Shown here: piece after piece, positions 35,266 through 45,422 of the stretch | How positions within the stretch are numbered: the first letter of the stretch is position 1 | Layout: every line of letters begins with the position of its first letter | Source: Russula earlei | Lineage: Eukaryota > Basidiomycota > Agaricomycetes > Russulales > Russulaceae | Length of the DNA stretch: 64,000 nucleotides | NCBI GenBank assembly: GCA_025769875.1 | Contig: JAGFNK010000014.1 | Span: 124,001-188,000, forward strand | Reading direction: 5' to 3' | The notes under the pieces: generated by a model | The model's database searches: none | The model's input: only the letters and a program-made list of their open reading frames with translations | What the model was told of the DNA's origin: nothing | Program-made: the position numbers and the translations under genes

Positions 35266-35763
35266 ACACCCACCTTAATCCTAAGCTGCTGGTGCTGCAT
35301 CCCATCCTGTTGCAGTGGCAGGCTCCACAGCCCAGTCATTGCCACCTGATAGCTCCTGCAGGCCAGTCAATAGCACCTATGTGGCAGTAGAAAAGCAAGA
35401 TGCCCCTTGCCACACTCATATCTGTTACTTAGGCCCCTTCTACCAACCAAGAATTCTTGAATATTGAACTTGAACTTGGATTTGAGGATTTTCTGGGAGT
35501 GACAGGAGTGACAGGAGTGATGTAAGTGACATAATAAACTAATATGAGTCTATTTCAAATATGAGTTATTTTTCAGTGTGATTTGCATTCATGTGTGGGT
35601 TACATGTGATATGTAAAATCTTTTTTCTAGCCCCTTCCTTCCACTCCTTCCAAGTGGGGTATGGCAAGCATGTCATTAAGGCAGCACATGTATCACTGAT
35701 GTGTGGGTGCACCTGTTTGTGCAACTTTTGTACATGCAGCTCTGGTGCAAATGGGGCTGTAAG

Positions 35764-36009
35764 TGTTGAAGCTATGGAATAAGGGCTCAGTCTTGTGTGT
35801 AAAAGACTGTATTCAGGTTAGTATGCTAACCTATGGAATAAGGGCTATGTACAGTATTAGCTATAAAGGAATGTAAAGGAAGGTGTAGTACTGACCTCAG
35901 TCTTGTGTGTAAAAGACTGAGGAAAACGAACGATAACTAAATTCGAATTATTTACATGTATGGTCCGGATTGTCCGTTCGCGCGGCACTTAGCGGCTGCA
36001 CGTCCAACA
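35764..36009 (-). repeat. 3' LTR of the copia element
   Basis: 246 bp, TG...CA ends with TGTTG/CAACA short inverted repeats. Differs from the other LTR at three positions near its end, where this copy has TG or CG forms. Confidence 0.85.
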
Positions 36010-36061
36010 CGCCCCCTCAGCCCGGGTGGCGCATGTTCTCTCCCATTTCCATCGCGAGACC

Positions 36062-36655
36062 TTTGTGCTTCTCGCAGCTGGGACCCTTTTTCAATACATT
36101 GGCTACTGGCTCTTCTGATGGAGTGTAGGCAAGATTGGTCCCCTGCAAGTCGACATTCTGCTGCAAGATAATGGTGTCACACCTCGGTGTGTTCTGGTGC
36201 AGTTGTGGAACTCGGGGTTCCTGGTACTGGCGATGGTCGGCTGGTTGTCGACATGAACATGAGGGATTGTGAGGAGATGGGTCTTCTGGCCCAATCCAGT
36301 GAGTGGTTGCCTCAGCCTGGCGGCTTCTTCGGCGGCGCGTGCGCCCGCAGTGTGCTCTGCCTCGGTGCTCAAGGGTGCAACCGGGGCTTGCTTCTTTTGG
36401 CTCCAGTTTATGGCTCTGCCTGTCAACATGAAGATGAAGTCCAGAATGGGCTTTGCTGGTCCAATCGGGGTCGACATGTCTGACCAAGATCGGCTGGATG
36501 CCGGAGTCGCGCTGGAAGGTCGGGCGGTGGTCGCTCGTACCTCGGGCATACTGGGTCGCGCGGTTGCGCATGTATTGGTGGTTATTCCCTGGGCACATTT
36601 CCATGAAGATCTTGTCCATCTGCTCTCCGTCTAGGTAGGTGGACTTGATGTCCAT
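36062..36655 (-). pseudogene. copia pol remnant: reverse transcriptase / RNase H end
   Basis: Frames on the minus strand code ILDFIFMLTGRAINWSQKKQ, STEAEHTAGARAAEEAARLR and LTGLGQKTH, the RNase H end typical of copia pol. Reading shifts between frames and the catalytic core of reverse transcriptase is not found. It follows the gag region without the integrase that should lie between. Confidence 0.65.
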
Positions 36656-37033
36656 CTGATGGACTTCTCGACTTCGTTCTGCGGCAAGGCCCAGGGTGTT
36701 GCAAGGGAGTGCCAGTTCTCTGGCGGCACGATGTCGTCAGGGTCGTTGTCCTCGACTTAGGTGAGTCCCTGCATGATGACGCGGGCCTTGCATTTTTGGT
36801 TTTTGTGGTTTGACCCCCTCTTTATTAGGAAGGTCTCTTCGCTTCCCCGCTGCGTCTCCGTTCTGCGGGCGTGGCACACTTTTGAGAATGCCCGTGTTTT
36901 CGGACACGCGTTTCTCTTTGTTGAACGCCTTTGCCTGTTCAGTAGAATCTGCATGGGTTGTCGCCTCAGCATAGGACTTGGGGTTAATGGCTACATTTTT
37001 GTGTGCCGCGTTTCCCTGCTCGGTATGTTTCAT

Positions 37034-39808
37034 TCAGTGCTCATGCGGGATGGGGGAATGGCAAGCGTCCTTGTCATGGACGGGTGTGCGAGTGGCGCAT
37101 TTTGGGCGCATTTTAGGTTGTGAGGAAGCTTGGTCCTCAGGTGTGTTGTTATCATGTTGCAGCTGTGTGTCTTGCGGTTTGGCATGCGATGCCTTTTCCG
37201 CTTCTCCTTCATTCGGCTCCTCCGCTTCGTCGCCTTGGTCGGGTGTGAGCGCGCGTGTGATGCGCTTTGGTGGTCCCGTGGCGGATTGCGCAGGTGAGTC
37301 TTCTGCCTTGTGAATTGTGAGCTGACTTTGTGGTGTTTCAGGCTGAGCAGGTGGAATCGCATCCACTATGACGCCCTGCGGTTCGGTGCGTGGCGCCTGC
37401 TCCGCGTTGTCTGCCTGTTTCAGGCTGAGCGGGCAGGGGGTCCTCTGCTCCAACGCCTTGCGGCTTTGCGTGCAGCGGTTGTTCCGCGTTGTCCGCTGGT
37501 TCCGTCTTCGCCGCCCCCTCAACTTCGCTCTCATTTCCCCTTTTTCGACTCTTTCAACTGCGTCGTCAAATTCGAGGATCACGTGCTTGATGCGCGATGT
37601 GGGGCCCCCTTCGTCGGATATGACGGTGCGGGGTTGAAGGGTGCGGGGGGTGGGGAGATGTGCAGGCTTGTATGCCTGCTGGTGATATGCGTGGCCCGGG
37701 AACGTGTGCACCAGCGACCTTCGGGTCAGCATGGTGGGTCTCTTCTCCGGGGCGTGTGCAGACATGCGCGTTCCGAGGACGTGCAGCTGAGAGGGGTTGG
37801 GGTTGTCCCTGCTCCGTGCCTCTTCGAGCGTCAAGTCGTCCAAGGCGTGCGTGGACGGTTTTGTGTCTGTACGCGTTGCCCGGACCCTATTAAGAGGTGT
37901 CTGGGTCACGCGTTCGGCGACGTCAGTGAGATGTGGCATATCCGGGTTGGTGGTCTGGTGCTTAATTTCCTTTTCTGCTAGGGATGTTTGCAATGCCTGC
38001 CCGGTGTGTTTGCCCCCTCCATTCATACAGGAGGTCTTCAAGCGTTGGCCGGCTTTGGGCTTAACGCGCATGGTGTGCGGTTGGAGGTGCTGGGGCGCTT
38101 CCAATTTGCGCTTCAGCCTGCCAGCGCGTTCCTGTGGTTTATTGTCTGTCCGGGTCGCAACCTGTTCGGAGCATGTGTCCAAGGAGGCCCGGAAGATCGT
38201 CGTGCGCGCGGTAAGTGCGGCTTCGGTTTTGTGGCCGCCTTCCACGAGAGGTTGGTGTGGCATTGCTGTGCGCGCCGACTTGAATGTTGGCATTTCGATG
38301 GCCATAATGTATAAGTTGTCATGTAATGTTCCCTCACAAGTCAATTTGTTTGCTTTATTGTATATCCCGCAAGTCTGCCCCTGGAAGCGCACTTCCGCCC
38401 CGCGTTGAGCGAGGTGGGAGACCGATAAGAGGTTTCCATTGAGGTCCAGTACGTGCAGGATGTCGCGGAGTATCGCAGTACTCCACACGCCGCGTGCGCG
38501 CATCTGGACTAGCACTTGTCCGGTTCTGGTAGCGGTTATTGTGCTATCGTCGCCTAAGGCGACTTGAATGGGCGATGCGAGCGGGGTGAGATGTGTGAAC
38601 CAATTTGAGTGGGGAGTCATGATTCTTGAGGCTCCGGAGTTGAGGAGCCAGCCATTTCTGAGATTGGTGGCTCGGAGTTGCTCTCGGGTTGTGGATGCAT
38701 GGATTGGCTCATCTTCGACTGCCAGATGTAATGAAATGCTGTTATCGGATGTGGGGACGTATGCGATGGCAGCACTGGCTGGTAGCTGAGCTGTGGGTGT
38801 CGCTACGATGTGTGCGCTTGTGCCGGTCCCAGTGGTCGTGGGCGTTGCTGCGTTGTGCGCACCCGTGCCAGTCATAGCGGGCATGGGCATCGCTGCGATG
38901 TGCGTGCTTGTGCCGGTCCCAGTGGTCATGGGCGTCGCTGCGTTGTGCGCACCCGTGCCAGTCCTAGCTGCTGCTGCTTTGTCCTCCGGTTTTCCGTGAA
39001 TATCCCAGCATTTGTGTGTATTGTGCCCCCTGCATCTGCAGTGAGTGCACTTTGATGTTGTACCTTTCTCGCTTTGCGTTTCCTGGCTCTTTCTCATTTG
39101 GGTTGCCTTTGCAATGTGAGTTGTAGCCGTGTCACTGGTTGGCCAGATCCGACGCTCCTCATGGAGGATGCAGTCTGTGACATGCTCGGCTGTAAGCAGG
39201 CTGGGCGGTGTCAAGTGAAGAGTGGCCTTGAGTTTGGCCATGTTTTCCGGTAGCGCGAGAATTAGCATCCATATGAGGGTTTTCTCGTCGATGGGGTATC
39301 CGAATTTTTCGAGGGCTTGGGCGGCATGCAACTGTCGGATTATTTGAGGAGCCATGGGTTCAGTTTCGGAGAACGTGACCTGGTATAGGTCCATAAGTAA
39401 ATGTGCGACACGTTGCTCGCCCTTCCCTGCAAAATGTTTTTCGAGTGTGTCCCAAGTATGTTTGGCTCCAGCAGTGCCTAGGGCAGTGTCAAGAGCGTGC
39501 CCGTTTAATGTCAGTAAAATGTGGGCATGTGCTTCATGATCTTTCTGCTCCCAGTCGGCGAAGCCACTCGGGTCATTGCTGGGGTCCGGTTTTGAGTATG
39601 TCCCTCTTATGATTTCCATCAGGCCGTTTGTTTTGAACAGTGCCTCTATATTAGCTTTCCATTGTGTGTACGCGACTGTGCCACCTTTGAAGAGTGGTCC
39701 GTCGTAACCGTGTTGGCCGCCCATGTAAGTTTTTCCCGCGGCTCCTACGGTGGGAGTGTGGCTGCCTCTCGAGGGCACGATGTTTGCGGTTGCTGTGGGG
39801 GCGCTCAT
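37034..39808 (-). CDS. copia Gag-protease polyprotein with degenerate C-terminal part
   Basis: A 924-codon open frame starting 70 bp inside the 5' LTR. Residues about 40-250 are a copia Gag (UBN2 type: YDGPLFKGGTVAYTQWKANI, HTWDTLEKHFAG). A zinc knuckle CTHCRCRGHNTHKC fits C-x2-C-x4-H-x4-C. Next come near-repeats of TGTGAHNAATP-like units, then a protease-like segment whose expected DSGAS reads NSGAS, and a gag-pre-integrase stretch (HDNLYIMAI). After about residue 510 the frame stays open but matches nothing I know; part of it looks like deleted and joined pol sequence. The Asp to Asn change would disable an aspartic protease. Confidence 0.75.
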   Translation of the reverse strand: MSAPTATANIVPSRGSHTPTVGAAGKTYMGGQHGYDGPLFKGGTVAYTQWKANIEALFKTNGLMEIIRGTYSKPDPSNDPSGFADWEQKDHEAHAHILLTLNGHALDTALGTAGAKHTWDTLEKHFAGKGEQRVAHLLMDLYQVTFSETEPMAPQIIRQLHAAQALEKFGYPIDEKTLIWMLILALPENMAKLKATLHLTPPSLLTAEHVTDCILHEERRIWPTSDTATTHIAKATQMRKSQETQSEKGTTSKCTHCRCRGHNTHKCWDIHGKPEDKAAAARTGTGAHNAATPMTTGTGTSTHIAAMPMPAMTGTGAHNAATPTTTGTGTSAHIVATPTAQLPASAAIAYVPTSDNSISLHLAVEDEPIHASTTREQLRATNLRNGWLLNSGASRIMTPHSNWFTHLTPLASPIQVALGDDSTITATRTGQVLVQMRARGVWSTAILRDILHVLDLNGNLLSVSHLAQRGAEVRFQGQTCGIYNKANKLTCEGTLHDNLYIMAIEMPTFKSARTAMPHQPLVEGGHKTEAALTARTTIFRASLDTCSEQVATRTDNKPQERAGRLKRKLEAPQHLQPHTMRVKPKAGQRLKTSCMNGGGKHTGQALQTSLAEKEIKHQTTNPDMPHLTDVAERVTQTPLNRVRATRTDTKPSTHALDDLTLEEARSRDNPNPSQLHVLGTRMSAHAPEKRPTMLTRRSLVHTFPGHAYHQQAYKPAHLPTPRTLQPRTVISDEGGPTSRIKHVILEFDDAVERVEKGEMRAKLRGRRRRNQRTTRNNRCTQSRKALEQRTPCPLSLKQADNAEQAPRTEPQGVIVDAIPPAQPETPQSQLTIHKAEDSPAQSATGPPKRITRALTPDQGDEAEEPNEGEAEKASHAKPQDTQLQHDNNTPEDQASSQPKMRPKCATRTPVHDKDACHSPIPHEH

Positions 39809-39877
39809 GGCGTTTCGTTATGCGATGTGGAAGCTGCTGGGAGTTCGTGATGTCAGGGACGACCAGGTCTCATAATC

Positions 39878-40123
39878 TGTTGAAGCTATGGAATAAGGGC
39901 TCAGTCTTGTGTGTAAAAGACTGTATTCAGGTTAGTATGCTAACCTATGGAATAAGGGCTATGTACAGTATTAGCTATAAAGGAATGTAAAGGAAGGTGT
40001 AGTACTGACCTCAGTCTTGTGTGTAAAAGACTGAGGAAAACGAACGATAACTAAATTCGAATTATTTACACGTACGGTCCAGATTGTCCGTTCGCGCGGC
40101 ACTTAGCGGCTGCACGTCCAACA
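39878..40123 (-). repeat. 5' LTR of the copia element
   Basis: 246 bp, same ends as the partner LTR. Right flank GTAAG is the second copy of the target duplication. Confidence 0.85.
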
Positions 40124-40340
40124 GTAAGCACCCAGATGTTGAGCTCAACTCCAAGTTTGATGCTAATACATCATGTGTAACCCCAAAAATGTGAATATGC
40201 AAATCACAGCAGAAAAAATGCATATTAATGTATGTTGTGTCATTATGGATTCATGTGTTGGCATTTGCCCAGCATGTGTGGAGGGAGGGAGTGCATGAAA
40301 GTAGTGCACTGTGTGATGCCCAAGCCAGTGGGAATCCACC

Positions 40341-41162
40341 TGTTATGAACCAAGGACCTGGCCATATATTGTCCTATTCTACTCAAGAGAGACCTCTCTT
40401 GCTTTGCATCGCCAACACACTTCCGTTTCTTGGGCTATCCCTCCTGCAGTGCAAGATATCGCTATTGCAAAGGCACTATAACATGACCAGACACCCATTT
40501 CCTAATCAGGTAATCATCGCGTGGCAGCCACATGGCCACTCAGCCACCAGGAACCCGAAACAGCAGCATAAACTCCTATAAACTGTTGCACAACTCATAT
40601 GATGTCATCTAGGCTCCAATGACATCATGGCTGACTGAGTGACTCCCCAATGACCTCATCAACTCACTAAGCGCTCCACAGTGATATCATAAGCATGTCA
40701 TTGCTCCACAGTGATCAGTAATACACTCAGTAAGCCTGAAACCTGACACAAGCAAGCTTATGCCTCTGTAGCCCTATTGGATGGTACCAAGGAGTCTAGA
40801 ATAGTTCCTATCCTTTGTAATTGACCCTGTACACAGTATATAAGCCCAATGTAGCATGGCAGTTGTCAGACTGTCCATTTGTGATACTCTCATCTTCCTG
40901 GGTACTCCCCTGTGACTGCTCAGTTTAAAGTCTTCCCTCATCCTCAAGGTACTCTTCAACGACTGCCTTGTCTAAAGCCCCTTGCTACACTGGCCTCTAC
41001 CCTTCGCCTTTGTCTCTCGCAACATCTACCAGTACCCCTTTGGTACCTCCTCGTTGTTTGGCTTGTCCTCCTGTTCAATGCCGGTTACACCATGTACCAT
41101 CTGTTCCAACCCTTGCCCACCTGCTCCTGAGTCCTTAGTGATCAGCAGTACATGTCTTGACA
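40341..41162 (+). mobile_element. Solo LTR, probably Ty3/gypsy
   Basis: Begins TGTTATGAACC, ends GTCTTGACA and is flanked by a perfect 5-bp duplication CCACC (40336-40340 and 41163-41167). A TATA-like AGTATATAAG sits near 40836, as in an LTR promoter. No internal region or second LTR follows, so it is a solo LTR left by recombination. Its ends resemble those of the solo LTR at 60937-61894 read in reverse. Confidence 0.72.
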
Positions 41163-41499
41163 CCACCTTACAGTGCATGCAATGAGGGTGGTGGTGGAAA
41201 GTGGCAGTGACATGAGAGAGAGGGCAGTGGCAGCATGGTAGCAATGATGATGCAAGGGAGAGGCAAGGCAAGTGTGGCTGTTCCTGGGTCAAGAACTGGT
41301 TTCAACCAGTCATCCTCCAGTCTTGGTTGGGACTGGTCTGAACTGGTCAATTGACTGCAAATGACACATGTAACCAGTCACATGCAGTCTGGTCTGGTTT
41401 TTTGAGGATTGGGCAAACCAGCAGCCAGTCATGGTCATGGTCACAGTCACACCAAAATCACAGGAAAAACTGGACTTGACTGGACTTTGAGGCACTAAG

Positions 41500-42176
41500 T
41501 GTAGCATGTCAACTGCAAAGGTGCTTCATGTGTCTTCTTCACCTTGAGCTGACCCAGATCTGCTCATGCATTTCAGGTTGAGCAGGCAGGCCCTTGTCTG
41601 CATTGTTACCTTGCAGTTCAGCATATGGCACCTATTCTATGTTCTGTGCCCTCTCTATCTCATCCTTGTTGAATTCAAGGACTATAGACTCATAGTATGA
41701 TACTGGGCACCCTTACCCAAATACAACATCTTGGGATTCCAGGATGCAGTGAGTGGGTCAGTGCACAAGTCTGTATGCTTTCCACTGATGTGCATATCCC
41801 AGGAATGTGCACACCAGCAACCTTGCATCAAGCTTGGTGCACCTCTCCTTTGGAAAATGCACAAAGGGGTGGACCCCAAAAACTCAGTGCCAGGACACAT
41901 CAGGCTTGATTCTGCTCCAAGCCTCTTCTGGGGTCATATTTTCATGCACACAGGTTGGCATTATGTTGTGAATGTGGGCCACATACTTGAGTGCATTGAG
42001 CCAGAACAACTCAGGTAAGTTGGCATCTGTGAGCATCATCCAGACCTTATCAAGAAGGGTCCAGTTCATGCACTGCAATGCCATTATGCTGTGGTGTGTC
42101 CAGGGTGGTGATTTCATGTTGAATACCTTTCTCTGCAGGTATTTTGTGCTTCCTTCCCATTGGAGAGAGCTCTTCA
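41500..42176 (-). pseudogene. Decayed copia integrase fragment
   Basis: The minus strand codes NWTLLDKVWMMLTDANLPEL and MTPEEAWSRIKPDVS, then FGSTPLCIFQRRG, the C-terminal integrase region of copia elements, with frame breaks. It is CpG-poor and older than the copia element at 35764-40123, which lacks this region. It ends abruptly at the inverted F-box fragment. Confidence 0.6.
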
Positions 42177-42603
42177 TCTGGAGATGTCCTGGCTACCTTG
42201 TACCAGTACTTTGACTTTATTCAAACCCCTCACATCGGAAGACTGTACGCGTTCAACGCCGGTCGCGGTGTGCGTGAGAGCCAACCTCGTTCTAGCCGCG
42301 TGGCATGATTCACTACGTGTAAGAGTTGATCCGTAGAAAGATCGGAAATATGATTGAAACCGCAAAGAGGGAGCGCACGGCATCGCCTAAGTAGACTAGT
42401 CGCCAACTCCCGATATACCGAGCTCGTGCGGATCGCATACGGAGGTGCTTGCATGTCTGCGGGAGGGCATCATTCGGAACTGCGTCTGGAGTGGTGAAAA
42501 AATGAAGATTACGCACTAATTGAAGAGCATAAATGCCTGGAACGTTGAGATGCTGTGCGATGGAGAGCAAGAGGTATATATTTTGTAATGAGGGCACTGA
42601 CAT
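42177..42603 (-). pseudogene. Inverted, truncated copy of the F-box gene
   Basis: The minus strand starts MSVPSLQNI and continues LLLSIAQHL and ALQLVRNL, matching the F-box gene at 45423 with deletions and frame breaks; later TRLERGWLSRTPRPALNA and a segment matching the intact gene to about its nucleotide 45895. The similarity begins only a few bases before the ATG (TCGACAATC). It is cut by the copia integrase remnant on its 3' side. Confidence 0.8.
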
Positions 42604-43013
42604 GATTGTCGAATAATACAGAACGTAAATCTTTAGTACGTGAAGCTGTGAGGTGACGGTAGCCGTTGAGAATGAAAGGCGGAAGTAAGGGCAATAGGTG
42701 GTAGAGAGACTGCGGAGCGGACGGTTTTAGCGTCCAGCCACCGACTGCAATGCACATCACTGTTTCGCCCACTACGAGCGCCTTGAGCACTTTCAGATAT
42801 GTGTGCCTATGATGATGAGGCATGAGAGGGGTTGCTAAAAGCCGGTCCCGCTTACGTCCTCTATAAGTGTGGTTAAACATCCACAACCCTATGCTTGCGT
42901 TACGATGTGTGCGCAAAAAGGCGGCATGCCAGGGTAAGGCCTGAGGCTTTGGGCGCTACTATCACATCTGGAAGGATTGGACATGCGTGTATCTGTATCT
43001 GTTCCCTCCTCTC
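42604..43013. other. Intergenic, upstream of the BTB gene
   Basis: Contains a minus-strand frame (to 42916) coding a segment such as HTYLKVLKALVVGETVMCIA that I do not recognise and cannot splice into a gene. The rest is promoter region of the BTB gene. Confidence 0.3.
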
Positions 43014-45422
43014 ATGACGACTGAGACAATGTCTCCAGAAGGTGGCGGGCACATCGTCTTGCCCGTCCCTTCAACATTACCCTCAATACTCCAGAGGACG
43101 TCACCAGATATCCAGGAAACTCATCATTCCGCCTTCGAGTCCCGGATGGAGGGAAAGAATGCCTTGGCGAATGAGCTAAGTGGTGGTGGTGGTGGATCGA
43201 CATCTGCCAGCGTGAACGATGCAGCCGTGCGACACAGCAAATACTTCTTCGATGATGGAAATGTCACCTTTTTGGTGCGTGATCTTGATGGTGGTGTGCA
43301 CACCAGATTCATTGCTTAGAAAACATGCAGGTTGATGGCACACTCTTCTGCGTCCATCGATGTCTCTTCTCTCGTGGCTCGGAGCACTTCTCTGCCCAAT
43401 TTTCCCAGCTCGAAGCCCATGACCACGACCATGAAGCCCTCCCTCCGACCATATCACTTGACGACGTCAAATGCAAAGACTTCGAGGCCTTCCTGTCTGT
43501 CCTGTATCCCGAGTAAGTGTTCTGATCTACTCTTCATCAGATTGTTTATCAAGGCGTCTATGCATTCAGAAATTTCGGGGTGGTAGATCTCTCATACGAA
43601 CAGTGGAAATCTGTACTCCACCTCTCCACCCTTTGGGCCTTTGCTTCGCTCCGCAAGTGGACCTTGAGTTATATGATGCCACCCACACCACATGATCAGC
43701 TCTTGCTTGCGCGTGCGTATTCTGTCAGAGATTGGGTGGTTCCTGCTTTGTCAGCGCTGTGCCAACGGAGAGCGCCTCTTAGCCTGGACGAGGCAAGCCA
43801 GATGGATATTAAGGACGTAGTACTGGTGAACACCGTTCGGGAAGATATCCGCCATCCTGCGCTTCAAGTTGACGTAGACGAGATTCCACTCCGCGTCGAA
43901 GCTGCGCAGGCAAGCCTACATGCCGATGCAGCTGAGGGTGTTGCTATCCCTCCAGTCGTCCTGCAGAGAGGTGCTGTCGGACAGTCGCCATTACCCGTGG
44001 TCCTGGAACAAGCTTCAAAGAAAGGAGAAGGTGATATTGAATATGGTGTGAGTGCTGACTCCGTCTTCCGTTTGCGATTTCTGAACCGCGATAAGGAGGA
44101 ACCCTATACCCTCCCGCTGCCGGAAGTCAACTGGCTAGAACCGAGCGACAAGCCTCGTGGCCCTGATGGCAGTCAATCATCAAGGATGATGTCTATGCTC
44201 GGTAACCCTCGATCGGCATCTGTTGGTCGCAATTACGCCGGTAGCGGGATCCAAACAGGCCAGTTTTCGACCTCGGCTATGAACATGTCGAGCGAAGAAC
44301 GTTTTCTCACCTCCGGACGTTTCACGTCTGTCGGTGGTGTTTCACTCGGTAACAGCCTCCTTGCGGTGGCAAGGCCAAATAGCCCAAACGATACGGTGCA
44401 TGACTGTACGCCCAGCAAGCACAATGCTAACGGATCAGACCGGGCAACAGTCGTTGGAAGGGCCAGTCCCACAGGGCTGGCTTCTAATGATGGTCTCCAT
44501 AAGGAGCCTGTTGCTCTACTAAAGGTGTCTGCGAATCGTTGGGTGGCGACTAGCACACGTCGCAATGGGTTGGGCCTTTACGGCGAGCAGAAGGTCAGGG
44601 GATTGCTGAATAAGCTCACTATGGTGCGCTTCGACTCCATCTCAGACCAAATCATCACATGGGCGAATAAGTCGGAGAGGGAGAAGGACGGACGGACGTT
44701 GAGACAAGTCATCAACCTCGTTTTCGAGGCGGTCACCGATAACGCGACCCTTCCCGAGTTATACGCTCGCCTGTGCCGCAAGATGATGGATCAAATTAGT
44801 GACAACATAAAAGACGACAGAATTAGGAATGCTGCGGGCGAGCCATTCGCTGGCGGCCAACTGTTCCGGGAATATCTGCTTAACCGCTGCCAGCAGGATT
44901 TCGAGCGTGGGTGGGTCGATAAGGAGACAACTGCTGTCGCTGCCGCGACAAGGACAACCCAAGTCACCGCCATCAAAAGAGCAAAATTAAAGACCAGAGG
45001 CGAAGGGTCTGACTTCTATTCCGAGGATGCTTACGCCGTGGCCAAAGCAAAACGTCGTGGATTGGGTCTCATCCATTTCATTGGAGAGCTCTTCAAACTG
45101 CAGATGCTGACGGAACGTATCATGCACTCATGCATCAAGAAGTTCTTCGGATGCCCTGAAGACGAAGAGATCGAAAGCTTTTGCGAGCTTTTGACAACAG
45201 CCGGCTGTCTCCTCGATACGCAAAAGTCCCGGGCTGACCTCGATGTGTACTTTTCGCGTGTGCGAGGGTTGACGAAGAACAAAAACGTCAACGCGCGCAT
45301 GATGTTTATGCTCCAAGTCAGTACTACAATCCCTTCTTTTACGTCTGCGTCCAGCACTGCTTGACACGCTCTCTCAGGATGTCATTGAGCTCCGTGAACG
45401 AGGATGGATTTCCTCGACAATC
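43014..45422 (+). CDS. BTB domain fused to an eIF4G MIF4G segment, in frame with the downstream F-box gene
   Basis: Exons 43014-43274, 43331-43512, 43570-45316 and from 45378 on. Residues about 65-240 are a fungal BTB/POZ protein (HSKYFFDDGNVTFL, VDGTLFCVHRCLFSRGSEHF, SYEQWKSVLHLSTLWAF, VRDWVVPALSALCQRRAPL). From about residue 395 the text is eIF4G: SSEERF, SANRWVATST, then the MIF4G core (LLNKLTMVRFDSISDQI, RLCRKMMDQIS, LLNRCQQDFERGWV, GLGLIHFIGELFKLQMLTER), ending DVIELRERGW. The canonical eIF4E-binding motif and the C-terminal parts of eIF4G are absent. Intron 3 is kept, so the eIF4G piece came from DNA, not a cDNA. After DVIELRERGWISSTI the frame continues straight into the ATG of the F-box gene. 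Expression is not shown. Confidence 0.78.

Larger units (their letters stand above)
35764..40123 (-). mobile_element. Ty1/copia LTR retrotransposon, internally deleted
   Basis: Two 246-bp LTRs (35764-36009 and 39878-40123) begin TGTTGAAG and end GTCCAACA and differ at three sites in my reading. The 5-bp direct repeat GTAAG flanks the element (35759-35763 and 40124-40128). Coding is on the minus strand, so the right LTR is the 5' LTR. A purine-rich tract (GCTGAGGGGGCG on the minus strand) abuts the left LTR as a polypurine tract. Gag and protease parts are present and an RNase H end remains, but integrase and most of reverse transcriptase are missing, so it is not autonomous. Confidence 0.88.
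35432..40231 (+). mobile_element. PIF/Harbinger-like MITE, interrupted by a copia element and missing its right end
   Basis: The left terminus GGCCCCTTCTACCAACC after TTA, the GAACTTGAACTTGGATTT block and the following sequence match the uninterrupted copy at 58692-59227. The match resumes right of the copia insertion (AAGCACCCAGATGTTGAG from about 40126) and fades near 40230, before the expected right inverted repeat. So this copy was first split by the retrotransposon and has lost its right end. Confidence 0.65.

Noticed and set aside
42640..42916. Minus-strand frame with hydrophobic segments upstream of the inverted F-box copy
   Set aside because: Looks partly protein-like, but it runs out of frame into the F-box fragment and no family is recognised.
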